Shown here piece by piece: positions 1 through 8,092 of a DNA stretch of 64,000 nucleotides. Both the position numbers and the translations under genes were made by a program. The first letter of the stretch is position 1. Every line of letters begins with the position of its first letter. The notes under the pieces are model-generated. The model was not told the origin of the DNA. It searched no databases and saw only the letters and a program-made list of their open reading frames with translations. Origin of the DNA: Candidatus Poribacteria bacterium (GTDB lineage Bacteria; Poribacteria; WGA-4E; WGA-3G); NCBI GenBank assembly GCA_022822085.1, contig JAJECK010000130.1, forward strand, positions 60,385 to 124,384, in the 5' to 3' direction.

Positions 1-2565
1 GATCCTATCCATATCTTCACAGAACATACAAAAGGTATCACTTCCATCACGTTTTCTCATGATGGTACAATTTTTGCCAGTGGAAGTGAAGACGGTACGG
101 TCCTTGTGTGGGATGTCAACACATGGGAACCCACTGTTACATTGGTGGGGTATACCAGCAGTAAGATTTCTGTTGCGTATTCAAAAGATGGAACTATCCT
201 TGTGAATGGGAGTGAAGATGGAAAAATACACTTATGGAATGCGGAAACAGGACAGCTCTTAACTACATTTGCTGCACACCCTGAGCGGGTTGCATCTATT
301 GTATTTTCACCGGACGGTCGTACTATTGTCAGTAGCGGTGGATATCGTGACAACGAAGTTCGGTTATGGGATACGAAAACACACCAACTCAAATCTACAC
401 TTATGGGAGATAGTTTTGCAGTTTATAGTGTTGCGTTTTCACCGAAAGGTAACACGTTTGCAAGTGGCGGAGAAGATAAAAACCTTCATTTATGGGATGC
501 CAAAACAGGACAACACATAGCAGCGTTACCGGGACATACTTGGAGAATTCTGAGCGTCGCATTTTCAGAAGATGGTAACACAATCGTAACTGGGAGTCGG
601 GATAATACAGTACGATTGTGGGATGTCCAAACAAAAACACTCAAGCACACGCTTAAAGGACACACGGATAGGGTTTTTAGTGTTGCAATTTCCCCTGATG
701 GCAGCACGATTGCGAGTGGGAGTAGAGACAGTACAGTGCGATTATGGGATGCGAAGACAGCGGAACCTAAAGCTGAGTTAATAGGACATACGCACAGTGT
801 TCGTTCAGTTGCATTTTCACCGGACAGTCGCACAATTGCCAGTGGTGGAGAGGACGGAATTGTGCGACTGTGGGAAACCGAGACAGGATATTCCATTGGA
901 TATCTTATTGGACATGCACATATAGTTCGTTCAGTTGCGTTCTCACCGGATGGCAGTACGCTTGCGAGTGGAAGTCAAGATGGTACTGTGATTTTGTGGG
1001 ATATCGCGAGATTGCGAACACAAGTTCAAGATCTACAAGAAACAATTTCACAACTACAACAAGACAATAGAGAACAGACTAAAATACGGATAATTTATTT
1101 CCATCCAAATGATCATCTCCCCCAACAAGGTATTAATGCACAGATAGATAGGATAATGGAGAATGTCCAATTGTTCTACGCTCGTGAAATGAAAGACCAC
1201 GGCTTTGGCATAAAAACCTTTACTTATGAAACTGATGAAGCTGGCAATTTAGTCGTGCATCATGTAGTCGGAAAACACGACGAAGCATATTATCGTGATC
1301 AAGTTTATATAAAAGTAATTGAAGAGATTAATCCGCAATTTCGCATTTCACAGAACATCCTTGTTATTTTTCTGGAGATGAGTGGAAACATTTTTGGTCT
1401 CAACATTTGCGGTCTTGGTGGAGTTCATCCGTCCGGTGGCGGGGCTGCGATGTTTTCTGCCGTAGACGATTGTTTCAGTTTCCGTATTGTTGCTCACGAA
1501 CTCGGACACGCTTTTGGTCTGTTTCACGATTTTCGGGAGCCGAATCTGATGTCTGCCAGTAGTGGGTTTTTAGCTAAACTTACTGCATGTGCTGCGGAAT
1601 TTTTGAATGTACATCCTGCCTTCAATGTTTCTCAAAGCGACGATACAGTATCTACCAAGATTCAACGTTTTCCACCGCTTTTCACTTCATTAAATACTGC
1701 GCGTCTCCGTTTTGAGGTAACCGATCCAGATGGTTTGTATCAAGCACAGTTCCTTGCATCTTCAACCTTTGAAGATGCGCTCAAAGGAACAAAAGTGTTA
1801 GGTTGCAAACGATTAAACGGCGAAACAGAGACGATTGAATTTATTATTTCAGATTCAGTCCTTACACCCGGTAGACATGTTGGACTTCAGGTAGTTGATA
1901 TATTGGGAAATGTGGAGCGAGATTGGCTTAAAATAGAGGAAGAAACTAAAAACCCACTTGATATTAACGACGATAGTGTCGTAAACATCTTGGACTTGGT
2001 AGAAGTTGCCTCCAGTTTTGGGGAAACCGGAACATCAAATCGTGCAGATGTAAATGGGGATGGTGTTGTCAATATCCAAGACCTTGTCCTCGTTGCTGGT
2101 GCAATCGGCACAAGTGCTACCGCACCTACGATTAATCCGCAAGTGCTATCAAAATTTACGGCAGCAGATGTCAAAAAATGGTTCTCACAAGCAGAACAGC
2201 TGAACCTTACAGATGCAACATCACTACAAGGTATACTTTTCTTAGAACAACTCTTGGCAGCGTTTACCTCGGAAAAGACATCCCTCTTGCCGAATTATCC
2301 AAACCCTTTCAATCCAGAGACGTGGATACCTTATCAACTCTCTAAGTCTGCGGATGTATCACTCACTATCTACAATATGCGTGGCATTGTGGTGCGGGAG
2401 ATAAGGTTAGAACATCAAGCTGCGGGTTTGTATAAAAGTCGTCCCCGTGCTATCCACTCGGATGGTAGAAACGATATAGGTGAACGCGTGGCGAGCGGTG
2501 TCTATTTCTATATGCTTAAGTCTGGGGATTACACTGCTACTCGGAAGCTGATGATACGGAAGTAG
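1..2565 (+). CDS. Secreted WD40-metalloprotease-dockerin protein (5' partial)
   Basis: The frame is open from base 1, so the N-terminus lies outside the window; 854 residues are visible. About eight WD40 repeats fill residues 1-340 (ends such as VRLWD and VILWD), followed by a short coiled coil (about 342-360). A metzincin-like peptidase follows, with HELGHAFGLFHDF at about residue 499: three His ligands and the catalytic Glu are all present. Two dockerin-like calcium repeats (DINDDSVVNILDLV, DVNGDGVVNIQDLV) lie near 655-705, and a FlgD-like C-terminal domain (NPFNPETWIPYQL to TRKLMIRK) ends the protein. I infer a secreted or surface-anchored zinc protease with a beta-propeller docking module. 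Paralogues lie at 5596-7887 and 8093-10639. Substrate and anchoring partner are unknown; no cohesin gene is seen here. Confidence 0.85.
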   Translation, partial: DPIHIFTEHTKGITSITFSHDGTIFASGSEDGTVLVWDVNTWEPTVTLVGYTSSKISVAYSKDGTILVNGSEDGKIHLWNAETGQLLTTFAAHPERVASIVFSPDGRTIVSSGGYRDNEVRLWDTKTHQLKSTLMGDSFAVYSVAFSPKGNTFASGGEDKNLHLWDAKTGQHIAALPGHTWRILSVAFSEDGNTIVTGSRDNTVRLWDVQTKTLKHTLKGHTDRVFSVAISPDGSTIASGSRDSTVRLWDAKTAEPKAELIGHTHSVRSVAFSPDSRTIASGGEDGIVRLWETETGYSIGYLIGHAHIVRSVAFSPDGSTLASGSQDGTVILWDIARLRTQVQDLQETISQLQQDNREQTKIRIIYFHPNDHLPQQGINAQIDRIMENVQLFYAREMKDHGFGIKTFTYETDEAGNLVVHHVVGKHDEAYYRDQVYIKVIEEINPQFRISQNILVIFLEMSGNIFGLNICGLGGVHPSGGGAAMFSAVDDCFSFRIVAHELGHAFGLFHDFREPNLMSASSGFLAKLTACAAEFLNVHPAFNVSQSDDTVSTKIQRFPPLFTSLNTARLRFEVTDPDGLYQAQFLASSTFEDALKGTKVLGCKRLNGETETIEFIISDSVLTPGRHVGLQVVDILGNVERDWLKIEEETKNPLDINDDSVVNILDLVEVASSFGETGTSNRADVNGDGVVNIQDLVLVAGAIGTSATAPTINPQVLSKFTAADVKKWFSQAEQLNLTDATSLQGILFLEQLLAAFTSEKTSLLPNYPNPFNPETWIPYQLSKSADVSLTIYNMRGIVVREIRLEHQAAGLYKSRPRAIHSDGRNDIGERVASGVYFYMLKSGDYTATRKLMIRK

Positions 2566-2583
2566 GAGCGATCTCTCACATTC

Positions 2584-2743
2584 TGAATCTCGGATTACAC
2601 GGATTACGCGGATTACGCGGATTTTAAGTCTCTCTTTCATCAGGTGTGTTTTCAAAGCAGATGGATAGATTAGTCCAAGAATGCATATAAAAAAAGAAAA
2701 CTAATCCGCGCAATCCGTGAAATCCGAGATAATCCGAGATTCT
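2584..2743. repeat. Dispersed inverted repeat of CGGATTACG type
   Basis: Short units of the form CGGATTACG are repeated at 2588-2627 and reappear in inverted orientation at 2698-2743 (AATCCGCGCAATCCG, AATCCGAGAT). The same layout recurs at 5446-5549 and in weaker form at 7918-8015, each time just after a gene of the secretome island. The transcript could fold into a long imperfect hairpin. I see no open reading frame in it. Confidence 0.6.
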
Positions 2744-2753
2744 CACAATGACC

Positions 2754-2904
2754 TAATACCATTTCTACTTTATAATGGCCCCTTTTTCGTCCGTCGGGTA
2801 TAGGGACGACCCCTGCCCTGATAAACACACTCAATACAGGGAGGGTTTCGTGCCTCTACCCGACGGACGGAAGAATGGTCCAAAAATAATTAGAATTGGT
2901 ATAA
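2754..2904. repeat. MITE-like element with IS630-like ends
   Basis: The left end TAATACCATTTCTA and the inverted right end match at 12 of 14 positions and start with TA. Inside is a strong hairpin (CGTCCGTCGGGTA near 2789, TACCCGACGGACG near 2860). The end sequence matches that of the composite element at 41513-42047 and resembles the left end of the IS630 element at 62893. The element stops 32 bases before the start codon of the binding-protein gene at 2936. It has no coding capacity. Confidence 0.55.
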
Positions 2905-2935
2905 GATTCAACATTATAAGGGGACAATTTATCTT

Positions 2936-4684
2936 ATGAAAAAAATAATAAAAATAACAATAATCTTAGCATTTTCACTAATGACCACCGCACACGCAGC
3001 GAATATCACAGGCGATGTGAATGGCGATGGTGTCGTCAATATCCTTGACTTAACGTTTATAGCATCACACTTCGGTGAAAACGTTGACCCATCCGAAGAA
3101 CCGAATCCGGATGTCAACGGTGACGGCATTGTCAATATCCAAGACTTAGTGCTTGTTGCTGGCAGGTTCGGGCAAAGCATCCCAGATAACACCCTCATTT
3201 TCGGACGCGGTGGTGACTCTATCACGCTCGACCCAGCCTACATAGAAGACGGTGAATCGGCAAAAGTTTGTGATATGGTTTACGACACGCTCGTCCAATA
3301 TAGAGAGAACACGACCGACCTTGAACCCGCCTTAGCGGAATCGTGGACGCGTTCCGCAGACGGGTTGACATGGACATTCCAATTGCGACACGGTGTCGAA
3401 TTCCACGACGGCACCCCGTTGAGTGCTGATGCTGTTGTCTTCTCACTCACCCGTCCACTCGCGCTGTTCCGCAATTTCCATGAACAATTTATCAGCCAGA
3501 TCATCGTGCTTGATCCATTAACGGTGCAGATTCAACTCAAGACACCTTATGCGCCTTTTATCAGCACATTGGCGGGGACATCATTCTCTATCGTCAGTCC
3601 GGTAGCTGCCCGAAACCTTGCTGAAAAACCGATAGGGACAGGTCCTTTCAAATTTGTGCAGTGGAATAAGAACGACAAAATCGTGCTTCGCGCAAACGAT
3701 ACATATTGGGCAGGCAAACCAGCGTTAGATTGCATTATCTTCCGATCTATACCCGATAACGCTATGCGGCTTACTGCACTTCAAGCAGGTAACCTCCACG
3801 TTATGGAGTTCCCAAATCCAGATGAAATTTCGCTAATCCAAGGTGACCCGCAGCTTGAAATCCTGATGCAACCGAGCCTGAATACCGGATACTTGGCAAT
3901 GAATATGGAAAAACCACCCTTTGATGACTTGAAAATCCGACTCGCAATTAACCACGCGATCAACAAAACTGATATTGTTGAACGGCTCTATCAAGGTTTA
4001 GGGATTCCCGCAAAGCATCCTATCCCGCCAACTCTGTGGAGTTATGACGATTCCATTGAGGACTACGCATATAACCCGGAGCTCGCGAAACAACTCCTTA
4101 CTGAAGCAGGTTACCCTGATGGCTTTGAGACAACACTCTGGGCATTACCCGTGCCGCGTCCTTATATCCCTGATGGGATGGCACTTGCAGAGGCGATCCA
4201 ATCTGACCTACACAATGTCGGCATCAAAGCCGATATTGTGACTTATGACTGGGCAACCTATCTCACAAAAACGGCAAACGGTGACCACGATATGGCGATG
4301 TTAGGCTGGATCGCCGACGTGGCGGACCCAGATAACTTTTTCTATTCGCTTTTGAGTATACCCAGCGCAGAGAAACCCGCATATAATATCTCATTCTATA
4401 GAAACGAGGCACTGCAGAAGATTCTGGACCGCGCCAGAATGAGCACTGGTGAGGATGTGCAAGCGTTAGAAGCACTTGATATAGGCAAGGTTGAGGGTAG
4501 AGCGATTACTGACCGAGATGTACGCATCAGACTTTATCAGCAGGCGCAAGTTATCATCCATAGAGACGCACCGTGGGTGCCGTTAGCACATGCACAAAGG
4601 ATTTTAGTTATTAACAGAGATGTCAAGAATATAAAACTTTCACCATTAGGATGGAAATATATTCGCACTGCAGCATTTGAATAG
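2936..4684 (+). CDS. Family 5 oligopeptide-binding protein with N-terminal dockerin repeats
   Basis: 582 residues. A signal peptide (MKKIIKITIILAFSLMTTAHA) is followed at about 23-75 by two dockerin-like calcium motifs (DVNGDGVVNILDLT and DVNGDGIVNIQDLV). From about residue 84 the protein is a DppA/OppA-type solute-binding protein (SBP_bac_5), with typical segments LEPALAESW, TWTFQLRHGVEFHDGTP and PIGTGPFKFVQW. Family members bind peptides or other solutes and pass them to ABC permeases; no permease or ATPase is next to this gene. There is no lipobox Cys at the signal cleavage site, so the dockerin may be the means of attachment. An AAGGGG ribosome site lies 12 bases before ATG. A dockerin at the N-terminus of a transport receptor is unusual. 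Confidence 0.85.
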   Translation: MKKIIKITIILAFSLMTTAHAANITGDVNGDGVVNILDLTFIASHFGENVDPSEEPNPDVNGDGIVNIQDLVLVAGRFGQSIPDNTLIFGRGGDSITLDPAYIEDGESAKVCDMVYDTLVQYRENTTDLEPALAESWTRSADGLTWTFQLRHGVEFHDGTPLSADAVVFSLTRPLALFRNFHEQFISQIIVLDPLTVQIQLKTPYAPFISTLAGTSFSIVSPVAARNLAEKPIGTGPFKFVQWNKNDKIVLRANDTYWAGKPALDCIIFRSIPDNAMRLTALQAGNLHVMEFPNPDEISLIQGDPQLEILMQPSLNTGYLAMNMEKPPFDDLKIRLAINHAINKTDIVERLYQGLGIPAKHPIPPTLWSYDDSIEDYAYNPELAKQLLTEAGYPDGFETTLWALPVPRPYIPDGMALAEAIQSDLHNVGIKADIVTYDWATYLTKTANGDHDMAMLGWIADVADPDNFFYSLLSIPSAEKPAYNISFYRNEALQKILDRARMSTGEDVQALEALDIGKVEGRAITDRDVRIRLYQQAQVIIHRDAPWVPLAHAQRILVINRDVKNIKLSPLGWKYIRTAAFE

Positions 4685-4737
4685 TTGGAGACATTAATCT
4701 CCGCACAATTCGTTATTCAGAAAGAGGTAAACACTTC

Positions 4738-5370
4738 ATGAAAATTACATTATATTTCACACTTACACTACTCATTTTTGTAACCCTTACGTTTGTGCCA
4801 AACGGGTTTGCACAAATTGAACCCCAGCAAAACATGGATAAAACCCTAATCGATTCACCTATATTTCTCGTGGACATTGGCGGTTTTCGGACCGTCGTCC
4901 CCATTGAAGTATTGGATAATAAGAAAGTGTCGGCAAACGGTATCGGCATTGGCTGGTCTGTTGAGAAACGACCTTATGCGTTTGAGATGGGGAGTCAGCT
5001 CGCTTATGGGAGAACCCAATCTGGTGAGAGGGTCTCCGATTACTTGTCTGTCTTCCTGTTGCTGGGTGGGCGTTACTATTTTTTTAGCCGACAAAATATT
5101 TCGCCTTATATCGGCGGTGGATTTGGCAGAATGAGTGTCTTTTTGTCAACAGAGACATCTAACCCGATCTATTCGGAAGAGAAAAGCGGTTTAAGTGTTT
5201 ATGGGGTTGCCGGGGTAGAGTTTCCGCGTTTCTCCAAAAATCGCTTGAAAATTGAGCTGCGAGTGAATAAACCGGTTTTTAAAATGCCGAGTCAAGATGT
5301 GATGCCTATAACATTAGGTATCACCTATTCCACAAATAATCTTTTTGGGTTATTCGGGGATGGCATATAG
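4738..5370 (+). CDS. Putative outer-membrane beta-barrel protein
   Basis: 210 residues with a clear signal peptide (MKITLYFTLTLLIFVTLTFVPNGFAQ) nearly identical to that of the protease gene at 5596, so the two probably share an export route or a recent duplication of the 5' end. The mature part has alternating hydrophobic/aromatic stretches and glycine-rich turns (LLLGGRYYFF, YIGGGFGRMSVF) and resembles small OmpA/OmpW-like barrels. I cannot name the family. A ribosome site AAAGAGG lies before ATG. It follows the binding-protein gene by 53 bases on the same strand and could be co-transcribed. Confidence 0.65.
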   Translation: MKITLYFTLTLLIFVTLTFVPNGFAQIEPQQNMDKTLIDSPIFLVDIGGFRTVVPIEVLDNKKVSANGIGIGWSVEKRPYAFEMGSQLAYGRTQSGERVSDYLSVFLLLGGRYYFFSRQNISPYIGGGFGRMSVFLSTETSNPIYSEEKSGLSVYGVAGVEFPRFSKNRLKIELRVNKPVFKMPSQDVMPITLGITYSTNNLFGLFGDGI

Positions 5371-5445
5371 TGCGGGGCAGCTTGTCGGAATCTCGGAGGA
5401 GCAGCATGTAGGTCGGATAGAGCGGTAGCGAAACCCGACATATTT

Positions 5446-5549
5446 CTGATCGCAGATTACACGGATTACGCAGATTACACGGATTGTTAAGAAGTGTTTC
5501 TTAAAATCCGCGCACTCGGTGAAATCAGTGGCAATCCGCGATTCTGACA
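5446..5549. repeat. Second copy of the CGGATTACG inverted repeat
   Basis: GATTACACGGATTACGCAG units on the left are mirrored by AATCCGCGCACTCGG and CAATCCGCGATTC on the right. It is the same type as 2584-2743. It is preceded at about 5407-5440 by a GTAGGTCGG...CGAAACCCGACA hairpin also seen near 41726-42010. It lies between two co-oriented genes and could act on the transcript. Confidence 0.55.
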
Positions 5550-5595
5550 GATAAATAAAGATTACAACTAACAATTCAAAAAGGAGAACCAACAC

Positions 5596-7887
5596 ATGAA
5601 AACTGCATTATCTTTCACACTCACACTACTTATTTTTCTAACGCTTGCGTTTGTGCCAAATAGTTTCGCACAAGACACGGCACCAGAATATGTTGTCCGA
5701 GTGGTCTACTTTGTCCCAAAAGACCGAAACCCTGACCCCAACATGGACACAAAATTGGATACGATGATAAAAGATATCCAAAAGTTTTACGCTGACGAGA
5801 TGGAACGACACGGTTTCGGTAGAAAGACATTTAAATTTGAAAACGATGAAAACGGAAATGTCAAAGTGCATCATGTAAAAGGGATACACAACGATGCATA
5901 TTATATTAACGATAACCCAGAGGCTTTAGCTATAGAAGAAATACGGGATCAGTTTGACTTGTCGAAAAACATCTATTTGTTTGTGATTGACAATAGCCTC
6001 GAAACGCTTGGAACAGAGGGTGGCAGGTCTGTATGTGGAAGGGGTTCAGGCGGTCCAATTAGTGGAAGCGCGAGTTTCGCCGCTTCTGGTCCCTGCTTTA
6101 AGTTTAGAGTCATTGCCCATGAACTCGGACACGCCTTCGGATTACAACACGATTTCCGGAGCAATGCGTTTATGATGTCTTACGGGACAGGTCGAGATCA
6201 ACTGTCACGTTGTGCTGCCGAATGGTTGAACGAACATCGTTACTTTAACGCTAAACTTGAAGACGTCAATTGGAACTTGAATGTTGAGACGCCTACATCC
6301 AGCCTCGCTTCGCCACCAGCAGATATACGCCTCCGCTTTGAGGTGTCTGACCCTGATGGACTTCATCAAGCACAGTTGCTGGAACCAGACAATCGTGGTT
6401 ACTATTCTATAATTGATTGTCAAAAGTTAAGCGGACAACAGGCTACAGTTGAATTTGTAACAGATGAACTATTAGGTGGTAGTACTGAAATTAGGCTGCA
6501 AGTTATGGATATACATGGAAACTTTGCAGTGTATCAATTCACAATAGATATCACCGATTTGCTTCCACTTACCAAGGGTATTTCAATACCGGATCCAAGT
6601 TTTGCAGCAGCGATACGATGGTCCCTTAAATTGGAACCCGACGAACCTATCACAGAATTGAATATGCTAAAACTATTAGTTGTCGCTGCTGGGTATACCC
6701 CTGAACGACCACCAATTACAGACATCACTGGCATCGAATATGCAAAGAACGCAAAGGTTTTTGGTTTCTTTGATAATCAGATTAGCGATCTCACAATATT
6801 CGCAAGCGCAAGTTTGCCAGAATTGAGAACGTTGTGGTTAGGTCGTAACCAAATCAGCAACATCACGCCTCTTGCAGGATTAACACAAGTACTGGACTTA
6901 AGGTTAAGTGAAAACCAAATCAGCAACATCACGCCTCTTGCAGGATTAACACAATTACAAGTTTTAACGCTGAGTCGAAATCCAATAAGTGATTATACCC
7001 CTCTCATGGCATTAACACAATTGTCAGAGTTCTATCTCGCTGGAAATCAAATTAGTGATGTTAGTCTATGCGCAGAATTGAAAAACTTGAAAAGATTAGG
7101 GTTAGAGGACAACCAAATTAGTGATATTAGACCACTCGCAAAGTTGGAAAATTTAGAGGTATTATGGTTAAGCAAGAATCAAATTAGCGATATTGGTTCA
7201 TTGGCTGAATTAAAGAATTTGGAACAATTGTATTTAAATACTAACCAAATTAGTGATCTTAATCCGCTCGCAGAATTAAAAAACTTGAGAGCATTAAGTC
7301 TGTGGGGCAACGAAATTAGCGATGTCAGTCCACTAGCCGAATTAACAAAGTTGCAAACCCTATGGCTAGAAAGCAACGAAATTAGTGATGTCCATCCGCT
7401 CGCAAATCTTGTAAATCTTAAAGAATTACGACTTGTGGGAAACCCGATTAAGAACAGAAAACCCCTCCTTGACCTATTACGAAAGAATCCAGATATAAAA
7501 ATCTATCTTAAGAACCACAGGGAACCGTTACCTGTAACACTGTCCCATTTCCGGGCAGAGCATACCGATACAGGTGTTGTTCTCAAATGGACAACCGAAT
7601 CAGAAGTTGACAATGCGGGGTTCTACATCTACCGTAGTCCAACAAAGGATGGCGAATTCAAAGTTGTCAACTCTATCATGATTCAAGGGGCTGGCACAAC
7701 AGGGGAACGCAACGAATATACGTGGACAGATGCCACTGCGAAGCCCAATACCGTATATTATTATCGGATAGAGGATGTGTCACACGCGGGGGAACGCGAT
7801 CAGTTAGCTACCGTCCGCTTGAGGGGACTTGTCTCCGCAAGTGGTAAACGGACTATCCGTTGGGCAGATTTGAGAGCGTATCAGTAG
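5596..7887 (+). CDS. Secreted metalloprotease with leucine-rich repeats
   Basis: 763 residues. Order: signal peptide (1-26, ending FAQ); metzincin-like catalytic domain with HELGHAFGLQHD at about 175; about eight internalin-type LRRs (roughly 390-630, repeating NQISDISPLAEL-like units of about 22 residues); then an FN3-like region (about 640-763, VVLKWTTESEVDNAGFYIYRS) typical of secreted proteins in this group. All zinc ligands and the catalytic Glu are present. Unlike its paralogues it has neither dockerin nor FlgD-like domain, so its C-terminus may be shortened or use another anchor. A GGAGAACC ribosome site lies upstream. Two adjacent LRR units around 6845-6955 are almost identical at DNA level, a sign of recent repeat duplication. 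Confidence 0.85.
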   Translation: MKTALSFTLTLLIFLTLAFVPNSFAQDTAPEYVVRVVYFVPKDRNPDPNMDTKLDTMIKDIQKFYADEMERHGFGRKTFKFENDENGNVKVHHVKGIHNDAYYINDNPEALAIEEIRDQFDLSKNIYLFVIDNSLETLGTEGGRSVCGRGSGGPISGSASFAASGPCFKFRVIAHELGHAFGLQHDFRSNAFMMSYGTGRDQLSRCAAEWLNEHRYFNAKLEDVNWNLNVETPTSSLASPPADIRLRFEVSDPDGLHQAQLLEPDNRGYYSIIDCQKLSGQQATVEFVTDELLGGSTEIRLQVMDIHGNFAVYQFTIDITDLLPLTKGISIPDPSFAAAIRWSLKLEPDEPITELNMLKLLVVAAGYTPERPPITDITGIEYAKNAKVFGFFDNQISDLTIFASASLPELRTLWLGRNQISNITPLAGLTQVLDLRLSENQISNITPLAGLTQLQVLTLSRNPISDYTPLMALTQLSEFYLAGNQISDVSLCAELKNLKRLGLEDNQISDIRPLAKLENLEVLWLSKNQISDIGSLAELKNLEQLYLNTNQISDLNPLAELKNLRALSLWGNEISDVSPLAELTKLQTLWLESNEISDVHPLANLVNLKELRLVGNPIKNRKPLLDLLRKNPDIKIYLKNHREPLPVTLSHFRAEHTDTGVVLKWTTESEVDNAGFYIYRSPTKDGEFKVVNSIMIQGAGTTGERNEYTWTDATAKPNTVYYYRIEDVSHAGERDQLATVRLRGLVSASGKRTIRWADLRAYQ

Positions 7888-7917
7888 AAGCGATCTCCGA
7901 AGCGCGACCTTTTATAT

Positions 7918-8015
7918 TCTGAATCGCGAATTAGACGGATGATGCAGATGACTCGGATTTTAAGAGTATCTGTTTAGATGGAAACATAATCCGCGTAATC
8001 TGACAGAAGAATCGA
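7918..8015. repeat. Degenerate third copy of the CGGATTACG-type repeat
   Basis: GAATCGCGAATTAGACGGATGATGC is answered downstream by AATCCGCGTAATCTGAC in inverted sense. It is weaker than the copies at 2584 and 5446, with the same position between secretome genes. Confidence 0.4.
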
Positions 8016-8092
8016 GCTTTCAAAGCCCTCTAACAAAACGGATTACCAAAATTACCTTATCCACAATCGTAAAATAAAAGGCGAGCCAACGG

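Noticed and set aside
2584..2743. Possible CRISPR array from regularly recurring CGGATTACG units
   Set aside because: The units are short, contiguous and inverted, without unique spacers; no cas gene is in the window.
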